DNA of 64,000 nt from Phreatobacter aquaticus. Lineage in GTDB: Bacteria; Pseudomonadota; Alphaproteobacteria; Rhizobiales; Phreatobacteraceae. How positions within the stretch are numbered: the first letter of the stretch is position 1; each line of letters begins with the position of its first letter. Positions 8,388 through 17,491 of the stretch are shown here, piece by piece. Location: positions 1,388,828 through 1,452,827 of the forward strand of contig NZ_CP039865.1 in assembly GCF_005160265.1 (NCBI RefSeq). The letters are read 5' to 3'. The notes under the pieces were generated by a model that was not told the DNA's origin, searched no databases, and saw only the letters and a program-made list of their open reading frames with translations. Made by a program: the position numbers and the translations under genes.

Positions 8388-9281
8388 GTGTCCGTCCTCG
8401 AGCGCATGTCATCCCTGTTCGGGCGCAAGCCGGCCGCCACCGCGCGTCCCGTGGTCGATGACGATTGGCTGGTTCGCGTCATGTCGGAGGAGGTCGCGGC
8501 GCTCGACGAGCCGCCGCCGGCCCCCGTTGCGCAGGACCAGCTCGAACCGCGCTCCGGCCATGGCGTGCTGGGCGTCCATGGCGTGTGGAAGAGCTATAAG
8601 GGCCGCGCGGTCGCGCGCGGCGTCAGCCTCGACGTCCGGCGTGGCGAGGCGGTCGGCCTGCTGGGGCCGAACGGCGCCGGCAAGACCACCGTCTTCTACA
8701 TGATCACCGGGCTCGTGGAGGCCGACAAGGGCCGCATCGAGCTCGACGGCCACGACATCACCGCGCTGCCCATGTACCGGCGCGCCCGGCTCGGCATCGG
8801 CTACCTGCCGCAGGAGGCCTCGATCTTTCGCGGCCTCAATGTCGAGGACAATATCCGCGCCGTGCTCGAGGTCACCGAGCCCGACAAGAAGAAGCGCGAA
8901 GCCGAGCTCGACGAGCTCCTGGAGGAGTTTCACATCACCCGGCTGCGCAAGAGCCCGGCGATTGCGCTGTCGGGCGGTGAGCGCCGCCGTCTCGAGATCG
9001 CCCGCGCGCTGGCGACCCGGCCGTCCTTCATGCTGCTCGACGAGCCCTTCGCCGGCATCGATCCGATCGCCGTCGGGGACATCCAGAACCTCGTCCGCCA
9101 CCTCAAGGAGCGCGGCATCGGCGTGCTGATCACCGACCACAATGTCCGTGAGACGCTGGGCCTGATCGATCGCGCCTACATCATCCATTCCGGCCAGGTG
9201 CTGATGGAAGGCACGCCCGACGAGATCGTCGCCAACCCGGATGTCCGCCGCCTCTATCTCGGTGAAGAATTCCGCCTTTGA
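8388..9281 (+). CDS. lptB: LPS export ABC transporter ATP-binding protein LptB
   Basis: The ATPase of the LptB2FG LPS extractor. Walker A GPNGAGKTT (about residues 93-101), the Q-loop region YLPQEASIF, the signature LSGGERRR, Walker B FMLLDEPFAGID and the H-loop TDHNV are all intact. It carries an N-terminal extension of about 50 residues before the ATPase domain, which the 241-residue E. coli enzyme lacks. The GTG at 8388 lies 10 bases after an AGGA; the ATG at 8406 is the alternative. It begins 13 bases after lptA. Confidence 0.94.
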   Translation: MSVLERMSSLFGRKPAATARPVVDDDWLVRVMSEEVAALDEPPPAPVAQDQLEPRSGHGVLGVHGVWKSYKGRAVARGVSLDVRRGEAVGLLGPNGAGKTTVFYMITGLVEADKGRIELDGHDITALPMYRRARLGIGYLPQEASIFRGLNVEDNIRAVLEVTEPDKKKREAELDELLEEFHITRLRKSPAIALSGGERRRLEIARALATRPSFMLLDEPFAGIDPIAVGDIQNLVRHLKERGIGVLITDHNVRETLGLIDRAYIIHSGQVLMEGTPDEIVANPDVRRLYLGEEFRL

Positions 9282-9324
9282 CGTCAGGGCAAGGGCCGGC
9301 TTAACCTCATGGTCACCGGTCGCA

Positions 9325-9340
9325 TGGCATGAACCTTGCT
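9325..9340 (+). promoter_or_regulatory. sigma-54 (-24/-12) promoter upstream of rpoN
   Basis: TGGCATGAACCTTGCT matches the RpoN consensus TGGCACG-N4-TTGCW at all but one conserved position, and has the obligatory GG-N10-GC spacing (GG at 9326-9327, GC at 9338-9339). Transcription would start near 9350, about 50 bases before the rpoN ATG. This implies that rpoN is autoregulated, as reported for some other rhizobia. Confidence 0.65.
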
Positions 9341-9400
9341 AACCGCGGCGCTCCTGACTAATCATCGGAGCGTCGTCCATCTCGCGGCGCAAGGAACCCG

Positions 9401-10930
9401 ATGGCCCTGTCTGCACGATTAGAGCTTCGCGTCGGCCAGTCTCTGGTCATGACGCCCCAGCTCATGCAGGCCATCAAGCTGCTGCAGCTGTCCAATCTCG
9501 ACCTCGTTGCCTATGTCGAGGCCGAGCTTGAGAAGAACCCGCTGCTGGAGCGAGCCGAACCGGCGGCCGATCTGCCCGCCGAGCCGGAAGGCCAGACCAT
9601 CTCGATCGGCGAGGGCGATGCCCAGGCCGGCGACTGGCTCAACCGCGATATCGGCGAGACCCGCACCCAGATCGAGGAGCGTCTCGGCACCGACCTGGAG
9701 AACGTCTTCCCCGACGACAAGGGACCCGAGGTGAAGCACGCCGACGCGGCGGCCGATCCGATGACCTCGTCCTGGTCGAATGTCGGCTCCGGCGGCCGCG
9801 ACGACGATGACTACAATCTGGAAGCCTTCCTCTCCGCGGATCTGTCGCTGGTCGACCACCTGTCGGAACAGCTGGCTCTGGCGGTCGAGCATCCGGGCGA
9901 CCGGCTGATCGGCCAGATGCTGATCGATTCCGTCGATGATTCCGGCTACCTCACCACCACGGTCGAGGATGTCGCCGAGCGTCTTGGCGCGGAAGTCGCC
10001 GATGTCGAGGCGGTGCTGGAAGTGATCCAGAGCTTCGAACCCTCGGGCGTGGCCGCCCGCAATCTTGCCGAATGCCTGGCCATCCAGCTCAAGGAAAAGG
10101 ACCGCTACGACCCCGCGATGCGCGTGCTGGTGGCCCATCTCGATATGCTGGCCAAGCGCGATTTCGCCGGGCTGAAGCGTCTCTGCCAGGTCGACGACGA
10201 GGATCTGGCCGACATGGTCGGCGAGATCCGCCGGCTCAACCCCAAGCCCGGCCTCGCCTTCGGCTTCGCGCCGATCCAGCCCCTGGTGCCCGATGTCATG
10301 GTGCGCGCCGGCCCGGATGGCGGCTGGCTGGTGGAGCTGAACACCGAGACGCTCCCCAAGGTTCTGGTCAACCAGAGCTATTACGCCAAGGTCTCGAAGA
10401 CGGCGAAGAAGGACACCGAGAAGACCTTCCTCGCCGAGGCCATGCAGACGGCGACCTGGCTCACCCGCGCGCTCGACCAGCGCGCCCGCACCATCCTGAA
10501 AGTGGCCACCGAGATCGTCCGCCAGCAGGACGCCTTTTTCGCGCTGGGCGTCCAGTATCTCCGCCCGCTGAACCTCAAGACGATCGCTGACGCCATCAGC
10601 ATGCACGAATCTACCGTGTCGCGGGTGACCTCCAACAAGTCGATCGCCACCAGCCGCGGTATTTTCGAGATGAAGTACTTCTTCACCTCGTCGATCGCGA
10701 GCTCCGAGATCGGTGGCGAGAGCCATTCGGCGGAAGCCGTGCGCTTCCGCATCAAGCAGATGATCGATGCCGAGACGCCGGACGACGTGCTGTCCGATGA
10801 CGCGATCATGGACAAGCTGAAGGATTCCGGCATCGACATTGCCCGGCGTACCGTTGCCAAATATCGCGAGGCGCTGCGCATTCCTTCTTCGGTCCAGCGT
10901 CGGCGCGAGAAGCAGGCCATGGCCGGCTGA
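9401..10930 (+). CDS. rpoN: RNA polymerase sigma-54 factor RpoN
   Basis: A full-length 509-residue sigma-54. Region I is the Gln/Leu-rich N-terminus (LVMTPQLMQAIKLLQLSN, residues about 16-33) that contacts enhancer-binding proteins. It is followed by an acidic region II, the core-binding domain and the DNA-binding domain. The RpoN box ARRTVAKYRE occupies residues 481-490. It directs transcription from -24/-12 promoters when activated by AAA+ enhancer-binding proteins. A clear AAGGAA precedes the ATG. It follows lptB in the usual order, but hpf and ptsN, which commonly follow rpoN, are absent here. Confidence 0.97.
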   Translation: MALSARLELRVGQSLVMTPQLMQAIKLLQLSNLDLVAYVEAELEKNPLLERAEPAADLPAEPEGQTISIGEGDAQAGDWLNRDIGETRTQIEERLGTDLENVFPDDKGPEVKHADAAADPMTSSWSNVGSGGRDDDDYNLEAFLSADLSLVDHLSEQLALAVEHPGDRLIGQMLIDSVDDSGYLTTTVEDVAERLGAEVADVEAVLEVIQSFEPSGVAARNLAECLAIQLKEKDRYDPAMRVLVAHLDMLAKRDFAGLKRLCQVDDEDLADMVGEIRRLNPKPGLAFGFAPIQPLVPDVMVRAGPDGGWLVELNTETLPKVLVNQSYYAKVSKTAKKDTEKTFLAEAMQTATWLTRALDQRARTILKVATEIVRQQDAFFALGVQYLRPLNLKTIADAISMHESTVSRVTSNKSIATSRGIFEMKYFFTSSIASSEIGGESHSAEAVRFRIKQMIDAETPDDVLSDDAIMDKLKDSGIDIARRTVAKYREALRIPSSVQRRREKQAMAG

Positions 10931-11028
10931 CAGCCAAACCGCATTCCCGCCATGCGGCCTGCGTTCTGGACCTTGGCGGCGATTTCGCCGAACCACGGTG
11001 ATCAATCGGAATTGGGGGCTGGAATCGC

Positions 11029-12510
11029 ATGACATTGGCAATGAGCTGGAGCGAATGGGCCGCCCATGACGCGACCGCGCTGGCGGACCGTGTCCGCGCC
11101 GGCGAGATCAGTCCGGCCGAGCTTGCAGCCCAGACCAAGGCGGCTGTCGCCGGGCTGAACCCGGCGCTCGATGCCGTCGTCGAGCTCTTCGAGGATGTCA
11201 TCGCCGATCCCCTGAAGGACGGCATGAACCCCGACGGCACCTTTGCCGGCGTGCCCTATCTGATGAAGGACCTCGGTCCCACCCTGAAGGGCCGGCTGCA
11301 GGAAATGGGCTCGTTCCTGATGCAGGGCAACAAGCCGCAGGCCGACAGCCACCTGACGGCCAAGATCCGCTCCGCCGGCCTCAACATCATCGGCCGCTCG
11401 ACCACACCTGAATTCGGCGTCTGCTCCTCGGCCGAGAATCCGGCCTTGTTCACCACCCGCAATCCCTGGAACCTCGACTACACCACCTGCGGCTCCTCGG
11501 CCGGTTCGGCGGCGATGGTTGCTGCCGGCGCGACCCCGATCTCCCACGGCACCGATGGCGGCGGCTCGATCCGCATTCCCGCAGGCGTCAATGGCCTGAT
11601 CGGCCTGAAGCCCTCCCGCGGCGTGTTCTCCATCGCACCCGGCGGGTCGGATCTTTCCAGCGTCGTCTCCTCGCAGGGCTGCCTGACACGCTCGGTGCGC
11701 GACACCGCCGCCTTCGTGGATGCGTGCCGTGGCGGCGCGCCAGGCGAGTTCATGCCCTACTGGACCGCACCGGAGCCCTATGCCGAGCTTGTGAAGCGTG
11801 ACCCCGGCCGCCTGCGCATCGCGCTGTCGCACGAATGGGGCGACAACCGCGCCACCCCGCACATCGTTTCCGAACTGGAGCGCGCCGGGCGTTTCCTCGA
11901 AGGCCTCGGCCATCACGTTGACTGGGCAAAGCCCGCCATCGACTACGCTGCCGCCTATCAGGCGCAAACCACCTGCTACATCACCAACTTTGCCCAGACG
12001 ATCGCGCTGCTGCTGGAGCCGCGCGGGATCACCAGGCCGCCGGAGGATCTGGTGGAGCCGATCAACATCCGCCTCTGGGAGGCCGGCATCAACGCCAGCT
12101 ATTCCGAGCGCACGCGGATGCAGATGGCGTTCAACACGACATCGCGCGGCTTCGGCGCCTTCTTCGAGGACTGGGACATCATCCTCACCCCCACCATCGC
12201 CAAGCCGACGCCGAAAATCGGCACGACCGAATACCTGACGGTGAGCGACAATCCCTCCGTCCACGACTGGTTCGCCAATCTCTGGCAGATCTTCGCCTAT
12301 ACGCCGCTCTCCAACCTCACCGGCATTCCCGGCCTGTCCATGCCGTTCGGCCGGCAGGAAAACGGCCTGCCCATGGGCATCCAGGCGCAGACGCGCCAGG
12401 CCGGCGACGGCCTGCTGCTGCAGCTGGCGGCTCAGGTCGAGCGGGCGCTGGACGGCAAGTGGAATGGCGGCGAGAAGCCTTCAAACCACGTCACGCGGCT
12501 GGCTGCGTGA
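11029..12510 (+). CDS. amidase, amidase-signature family
   Basis: A 493-residue hydrolase of the amidase-signature superfamily. The Ser-cisSer-Lys triad is recognisable as K80 (YLMKDLG), S156 (CGSSAGS) and S180 (DGGGSIRIPAG). The 76- and 24-residue spacings match characterised members. It hydrolyses a carboxamide to acid and ammonia; the substrate is not predictable. It lies 98 bases after rpoN, in the place where hpf/ptsN are commonly found, and its stop is 4 bases from the convergent proB stop. The ATG at 11041 is an alternative start. Confidence 0.92.
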   Translation: MTLAMSWSEWAAHDATALADRVRAGEISPAELAAQTKAAVAGLNPALDAVVELFEDVIADPLKDGMNPDGTFAGVPYLMKDLGPTLKGRLQEMGSFLMQGNKPQADSHLTAKIRSAGLNIIGRSTTPEFGVCSSAENPALFTTRNPWNLDYTTCGSSAGSAAMVAAGATPISHGTDGGGSIRIPAGVNGLIGLKPSRGVFSIAPGGSDLSSVVSSQGCLTRSVRDTAAFVDACRGGAPGEFMPYWTAPEPYAELVKRDPGRLRIALSHEWGDNRATPHIVSELERAGRFLEGLGHHVDWAKPAIDYAAAYQAQTTCYITNFAQTIALLLEPRGITRPPEDLVEPINIRLWEAGINASYSERTRMQMAFNTTSRGFGAFFEDWDIILTPTIAKPTPKIGTTEYLTVSDNPSVHDWFANLWQIFAYTPLSNLTGIPGLSMPFGRQENGLPMGIQAQTRQAGDGLLLQLAAQVERALDGKWNGGEKPSNHVTRLAA

Positions 12511-12514
12511 CGCC

Positions 12515-13642
12515 TCAACCGAGGCTGAGCACCAGATCGTCGCGGTGGATCATTTCCGAGCGGCCCTTGTAGCCAAGCACGGCATCGATCCCCGCCGTGC
12601 TCTTGCCGACGATCTGCGATGCCGCCAGCACATCGAAGGCGACGAGGCCGCGGCCGATCTCCGCGCCATCCGGCCCGCGCACCAGCACTGCATCGCCGCG
12701 CTCGAACGTGCCCTCGACCTTCGTCACGCCCGCCGGCAGCAGGCTCTTGCCTGAGCGGAGCGCCTTGATCGCGCCGGCATCGAGCCAGAGCACGCCGCGC
12801 GGCTCCAGCGAGCCGGCGATCCATTTCTTGCGGCTGGTCACCGGCTGGGTGGAGGTGAGGAACCAGGTGCAGGGGCCGCCGGCCTCGATGCGGGCGAGCG
12901 GCGCGTCATGCTTGCCCGACGCGATGACCATGGTGGTACCGCCTGTGGTGGCGATCTTGCCGGCCTCGACCTTGGTGGTCATGCCGCCGCGCGACAATTC
13001 GGAGGCAGCCCCGCCCGCCACCGCCTCGATCTCCGGCGTGATGCGCGGCACCAGCGGGATCAGGGTCGCGTTCGGGTCGAGATGCGGCGGCGCCGTATAG
13101 AGCCCGTCGATATCGGAGAGCAGGACCAGGCAATCGGCGCCAACCATCGTGGCGACGCGCGCCGCCAGCCGGTCATTGTCGCCGTAGCGGATCTCGTCGG
13201 TCGCCACCGTGTCGTTCTCGTTGACCACCGGCACGGCCTTGAAGCCGAACAGCGTCTCGACGGTAGAGCGGGCATTGAGATAGCGGCGCCGCTCCTCGGT
13301 ATCGTGCGGCGTCACCAGGATCTGGCCGGCGACGATGCCATGGGCGCCGAGCACCTCCGACCAGGCCCTCGCCAAGGCGATCTGGCCGACCGAGGCGGCG
13401 GCCTGGCTCTGCTCGAGCTCCAGCGCGCCGCGCGGCAGTTTCAGGATGGTGCGGCCCATGGCGATGGCGCCGGACGAGACGATCAGCATGTCGGCGCCGC
13501 GCGCCGCATGGCGGGCGATGTCGGCGGCCAGCGTCTTCAGCCAGGCTTCCTTCAGCTCGCCCTTCGTCCCGTCGACCAGCAGCGACGAGCCGATCTTCAC
13601 GACGATACGGCGGAACGAGGAAAGGGTGGGGATCGCTGTCAT
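12515..13642 (-). CDS. proB: glutamate 5-kinase
   Basis: A 375-residue enzyme that phosphorylates L-glutamate in the first step of proline synthesis. The amino-acid kinase domain (about residues 8-260) begins [11 protein letters not shown] and includes the glutamate-site stretch [21 protein letters not shown]-terminal PUA domain (about 283-360) is present, as in the E. coli enzyme. It stands alone, without proA or obg next to it. A terminator-like hairpin lies only about 15 bases before its ATG. Confidence 0.95.
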   Translation of the reverse strand: MTAIPTLSSFRRIVVKIGSSLLVDGTKGELKEAWLKTLAADIARHAARGADMLIVSSGAIAMGRTILKLPRGALELEQSQAAASVGQIALARAWSEVLGAHGIVAGQILVTPHDTEERRRYLNARSTVETLFGFKAVPVVNENDTVATDEIRYGDNDRLAARVATMVGADCLVLLSDIDGLYTAPPHLDPNATLIPLVPRITPEIEAVAGGAASELSRGGMTTKVEAGKIATTGGTTMVIASGKHDAPLARIEAGGPCTWFLTSTQPVTSRKKWIAGSLEPRGVLWLDAGAIKALRSGKSLLPAGVTKVEGTFERGDAVLVRGPDGAEIGRGLVAFDVLAASQIVGKSTAGIDAVLGYKGRSEMIHRDDLVLSLG

Positions 13643-13657
13643 GGCGCTCAGACGGAA

Positions 13658-13682
13658 AGCCCGCCGCGAGCGGCGGCGGGCT
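13658..13682 (-). terminator. hairpin between the BMP-family gene and proB
   Basis: A perfect 10-bp GC-rich stem (13658-13667 with 13673-13682) with a 5-base loop is followed on the minus strand by TTTCC. It lies downstream of the BMP-family gene and about 15 bases before the proB ATG. It could end BMP transcription, or act as a leader structure limiting proB. The U-run is short, so termination is only moderately supported. Confidence 0.5.
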
Positions 13683-13737
13683 GATTGTGGGAAGGGTCAG
13701 GCGGTCTTAGAGAACCGTACAGCCCGGTGCAATCGGC

Positions 13738-14823
13738 TCAATTCGCCGAGGGCACCCGGTCGTCGATGCCGCGGATATAGAAGTTCATGCCGAGGATCTG
13801 CTCGTCGGCGAGAACGCCATTGCCCTTGCACTCCACCGTCGTCCCGTCCTGACGGACGACCGGGCAGCGGAACGGATGCAGCGTGCCAGCCTTGATCGCG
13901 GCTTCGGTTGCTTCGGCCATCGCCTTCACATCGGCCGGCATGTTGGTATAGGCGGCCATATGCACCATGCCGGTGTTGAGCCCGCCCCAGGTGTCGCCGG
14001 TGCGCCAGTTGCCTTCCAGCATCAGCTTCACCCGCTCGGTGTAATAGGGCACCCAGTCATTGACGATCGAGGTGAGCTGCGCGCGCGGGCCGAAGCGCAG
14101 CATGTCGGAATCCTGCCCGAAGGCCAAAATCCCCCGCTGCTCGGCGATCTGCATGGCGGCCGGCGAGTCGGTGTGCTGGCTCAGGATGTCGGCGCCCTGG
14201 TCGGCCAGCGCCTTGGCGGCGTCGGCTTCCTTGCCCGGATCGTACCAGGAGTTCACCCAGACGATCTTCACCTTGATGTCGGGACGGATCGACTGCGCGC
14301 CCAGCATGAAGGCGTTGATGCCGGACACGACCTCGGGGATGGCGAAGGAGCCGATATAGCCGACCGTGCCGGTCTTCGACATGCGCGCGGCGATCTGGCC
14401 GAGAATGTAGCGGCCCTCGTAGAAGCGGCCGGCATAGGTGGCGAGATTGTTCGCGCGCTTGAAGCCGGTGGCGTGTTCGAAGCGCACATTCGGGAAGCGG
14501 CGGGCCACGCGCTCGGTCGGGTCCATATAGCCGAACGAGGTGGTGAAGATCAGCCGGTGGCCGGAGCGGGCGAGCTGCTCGATGACGCGCTCGGCATCCG
14601 GACCCTCGGCCACCTTCTCGACAAACGTCGTCTCGATGCGGGTGCCATAGGTCTGTTCCAGTGCCTTGCGGGCGACGTCATGCTGGTAGGTCCAGCCATG
14701 GTCGCCGACCGGGCCGACATAGACGAAGCCGATCTTCAGCTTTTCCTGGGCGATCGCATAGCCGACACCGGCGGCAATGCCGGCCGCCGCGAGCGCGGAG
14801 GCAAGGATGGTCCTGAGTTTCAT
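13738..14823 (-). CDS. BMP family ABC transporter substrate-binding protein
   Basis: A 361-residue periplasmic binding protein of the Bmp/Med (PnrA-like) family. The signal peptide ends near YAIA. The mature N-terminus has the family-typical KIGFVYVGPVGDHGWTYQHD, with GYIGSFAIPEVVSGINAF in the middle. Members bind nucleosides or related compounds and normally work with an ABC ATPase and two permeases. None of those partners is adjacent here, so the gene is an orphan. A hairpin follows its stop. Confidence 0.9.
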   Translation of the reverse strand: MKLRTILASALAAAGIAAGVGYAIAQEKLKIGFVYVGPVGDHGWTYQHDVARKALEQTYGTRIETTFVEKVAEGPDAERVIEQLARSGHRLIFTTSFGYMDPTERVARRFPNVRFEHATGFKRANNLATYAGRFYEGRYILGQIAARMSKTGTVGYIGSFAIPEVVSGINAFMLGAQSIRPDIKVKIVWVNSWYDPGKEADAAKALADQGADILSQHTDSPAAMQIAEQRGILAFGQDSDMLRFGPRAQLTSIVNDWVPYYTERVKLMLEGNWRTGDTWGGLNTGMVHMAAYTNMPADVKAMAEATEAAIKAGTLHPFRCPVVRQDGTTVECKGNGVLADEQILGMNFYIRGIDDRVPSAN

Positions 14824-14991
14824 GGTGACGCTCCCGACGGAAGGCCGGTTGGTCCGGCCGTGATGGCGCGATGGTGGCGCGGCAGACGACGGGGATCAAG
14901 GGTTGCAGTGCAACGGATCGCGGGAGCACCTGATTTCCGGGCGCCTTTCCGTCCGCTGAACCAATGAAGGCATCGCTGCGACCAACGGAAC

Positions 14992-15450
14992 ATGAGCGAG
15001 CCAGAACGCGACACCAAACTCTCGTTACGCCTCACCCGGCTGCGCAAGGCAAGCCTTGGTCTCGCCTGGCTTTCCGCCCTGCTGGCCACCGCCATGGTGG
15101 CCTCCTGCAATTTCGGCCGGGATGACGGGCTGAAACTCGTGGTGATCGTCTGGAACTGGATCCCCAGCCTGCTGGTCTGGCTCCTCATGTCGCGCAAGAT
15201 GATCCGGCCGGCGGCATGGGTGGCGGCAACTGTCACCTTTGCCGCCATGGCGGCGATCGAGGGCTTCTTCCTCTATCTCACCGTGCAGCAGATGCTGGTT
15301 CAGGACTATGGCTGGGAGATCGCGGGCGTCCGGCCCGAGAGCCTGTACGGCCTGATCACGCTTTTCGTGCCGCTCTATGTCGGCGCGGTCGGCCTGATGG
15401 GCTTCGTGGTGGCGATCCTCATCAACCAGGGCCGGCATGCCGACCCGTGA
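14992..15450 (+). CDS. hypothetical integral membrane protein
   Basis: A 152-residue protein with four predicted membrane segments (roughly residues 20-38, 48-65, 75-98 and 118-145) and short charged ends. I do not recognise a named family. The ATG at 14992 is preceded by ACGGAAC, a weak Shine-Dalgarno. It lies alone between the divergent BMP-family gene and the convergent fabI gene. Confidence 0.7.
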   Translation: MSEPERDTKLSLRLTRLRKASLGLAWLSALLATAMVASCNFGRDDGLKLVVIVWNWIPSLLVWLLMSRKMIRPAAWVAATVTFAAMAAIEGFFLYLTVQQMLVQDYGWEIAGVRPESLYGLITLFVPLYVGAVGLMGFVVAILINQGRHADP

Positions 15451-15465
15451 TCGAGGGCCGTCCCC

Positions 15466-16275
15466 TCAATCCTTGCCGACCGTGATGTCTGGCGCGTAGG
15501 GGTTCTTCATGCCGACCACGTGATAGCCGGCATCCACATGGTGGATCTCGCCGGTCACGCCGCGCGACAGGTCCGACATGAAATACATGCCGGCATCGCC
15601 GACCTCGTCGATGGTGACGGTGCGGCGCAGCGGCGAATTGTACTCGTTCCACTTCAGGATATAGCGGAAGTCGCCGATGCCGGAGGCCGCCAGCGTCTTG
15701 ATCGGTCCGGCCGAGATCGCGTTGACGCGGATGTTCTTGGGGCCGAGATCGGCGGCGAGGTAACGCACGCTCGCCTCAAGCGCCGCCTTGGCGACGCCCA
15801 TCACGTTGTAATGCGGCATCCACTTCTCGGCGCCGTAATAGGTCAGCGTCAGCAGCGAGCCGCCATCCACCATCAGCTTCTCGGCGCGCTGGGCGATCGC
15901 CGTGAACGAATAGCAGGAGATCAGCAGCGACTTGGTGAAATTGCCCTCGGTCGTGTCGACATAGCGGCCGGTCAGCTCGTCCTTGTCGGAAAAGGCAATG
16001 GCATGCAGCACGAAGTCGATCTTGCCGAACAGCTTCTCGGTCTCGGCGAACACGGCATCCATGGTCGCCGGATCGGTCACGTCGCAATGGCCGACCACAT
16101 GGCCACCAACTTCGGCGGCCAGCGGCCGCACACGGCGCTCCAGCGCATCGCCCTGATAGGTGAAGGCGAGCTCCGCGCCCTGGGCGTGGCAAGCCTTGGC
16201 AATGCCCCAGGCGATCGAACGGTTGTTCGCCACACCCAGGATCAGCCCGCGCTTGCCCTTCATCATGCCCGTCAT
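15466..16275 (-). CDS. fabI: enoyl-[acyl-carrier-protein] reductase (NADH) FabI
   Basis: A 269-residue enzyme for the last step of the fatty-acid elongation cycle, reducing trans-2-enoyl-ACP with NADH. It is an atypical short-chain dehydrogenase: GVANNRSIAWGIA binds the cofactor. Y146, Y156 and K163 fall at the same numbers as the active-site residues of E. coli FabI. It is downstream of a DnaJ-like gene, with 71 bases between, an order common in rhizobia. Confidence 0.95.
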   Translation of the reverse strand: MTGMMKGKRGLILGVANNRSIAWGIAKACHAQGAELAFTYQGDALERRVRPLAAEVGGHVVGHCDVTDPATMDAVFAETEKLFGKIDFVLHAIAFSDKDELTGRYVDTTEGNFTKSLLISCYSFTAIAQRAEKLMVDGGSLLTLTYYGAEKWMPHYNVMGVAKAALEASVRYLAADLGPKNIRVNAISAGPIKTLAASGIGDFRYILKWNEYNSPLRRTVTIDEVGDAGMYFMSDLSRGVTGEIHHVDAGYHVVGMKNPYAPDITVGKD

Positions 16276-16346
16276 GTCGTTCCTCGCCCGGAAATCTCAT
16301 TCAAGCGCGGACCTATGCCATTGGCGGAGTGCCGGTGCAAGGCACG

Positions 16347-17345
16347 TTACAGCGTCTCGCGCGGGTCCGACTTGCGCCGATCCTGCAGCAGGCGTGCGAA
16401 ACCTTCGAGATCGGCGCTCGGCTCCGGCAGCACGATCCGCACTGTCACGTAGAGGTCGCCGGCACCATCCGCGGCTGCCAATCCCTTGCCGCGCAGGCGG
16501 AAGGTCTTGCCCGAGGAGGTCATGGGCGGCAGCGTCAGCTCGACTTCGCCATCAATGGTCGGCGCGCGCACCTTGGCGCCGAGGATCGCCTCGTCGAGGG
16601 CCACCGGCAGATCGAGCCTCAGGTCCTTGCCATCGACCTTGAACGCCGGATGCGGCTCGACGGCCACAACCACATAGGCGTCGCCCGCAGGACGGCCGAG
16701 GGCCGCCGGCTTGCCCTTGCCGCGCAACCGCATCCGGTGGCCCTCGCGGGTACCAGCCGGAATCTTCAGGTCGAGCGCCTCGCCGGACGGCAGCACGACG
16801 CGCTGCGTCGAGCCGCGCGCCGCATCGAGGAACGGCACCTTGATGGTCAGCGTGATGTCCTCGCCGGCCGGCTTCGGCTCGGCGGCGGTGAACGGGTCGA
16901 AGCCGCGCCCGCCGGCCCGTCCGCTCGACATGCCCGACAGGATGTCGAAGAAATCGTCCATTGGCGGCGGCTTCTGGCCCTGGCCTCCGGTCGAGCGCGT
17001 CGATGACCGGCGAAACCCGCCCGGCCCGAAATTGAAGTCCTCGAAGATGGTCTCGCCACCTTGCGCAAAACCGCCGCCCGGCCGGCCGGCGCCATGGCCC
17101 TCGAAGCCGGTGAATTTCGGCTTGCCCTCGGCGTCGATCTCGCCGCGGTCGAACTGCTTGCGCTTCTTGTCGTCCGACAGGATCTCATAGGCATTGTTCA
17201 GTTCCGAGAACCGGTCCTGCGCCTTCGGGTCTTTCTGGTTGGCATCGGGATGCAATGCCTTGGCCTTCTTGCGGAAGGCGCGCTTGATCTCGTCGGCGCT
17301 CGCTGCGCGCGCGACGCCGATCACGTCATAGGGATCGCGGGCCAT
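16347..17345 (-). CDS. DnaJ-class co-chaperone (CbpA-like)
   Basis: A 332-residue J-domain protein. The N-terminal J domain (residues 3-70) has the HPD motif in ALHPDANQ that stimulates the DnaK ATPase. A Gly/Phe-rich linker follows, then the two C-terminal substrate-binding beta domains. The cysteine-rich zinc-finger domain of DnaJ is absent, as in CbpA. It sits between fabI and a lipoprotein gene and divergent to pdxH, an arrangement conserved in Hyphomicrobiales. Confidence 0.92.
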   Translation of the reverse strand: MARDPYDVIGVARAASADEIKRAFRKKAKALHPDANQKDPKAQDRFSELNNAYEILSDDKKRKQFDRGEIDAEGKPKFTGFEGHGAGRPGGGFAQGGETIFEDFNFGPGGFRRSSTRSTGGQGQKPPPMDDFFDILSGMSSGRAGGRGFDPFTAAEPKPAGEDITLTIKVPFLDAARGSTQRVVLPSGEALDLKIPAGTREGHRMRLRGKGKPAALGRPAGDAYVVVAVEPHPAFKVDGKDLRLDLPVALDEAILGAKVRAPTIDGEVELTLPPMTSSGKTFRLRGKGLAAADGAGDLYVTVRIVLPEPSADLEGFARLLQDRRKSDPRETL

Positions 17346-17491
17346 GATTGTCCTTGATGGCCGGCAGGCAAGGGGGGCCTCGCCAGCTCTGTTCGAAAAC
17401 GGGTTGCTCCCGATGTGGTGATCGGGGCGCGTCTTGACAACAGGCCAGGGCGCTCAGACCGGGTCGCCACCGGCAGTTTTCCACGATCCAG

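Noticed and set aside
10974-10989. GG-N10-GC match upstream of the amidase gene
   Set aside because: Only the dinucleotides match; the TGGCAC and TTGC blocks do not, so chance is the better explanation in high-G+C DNA.
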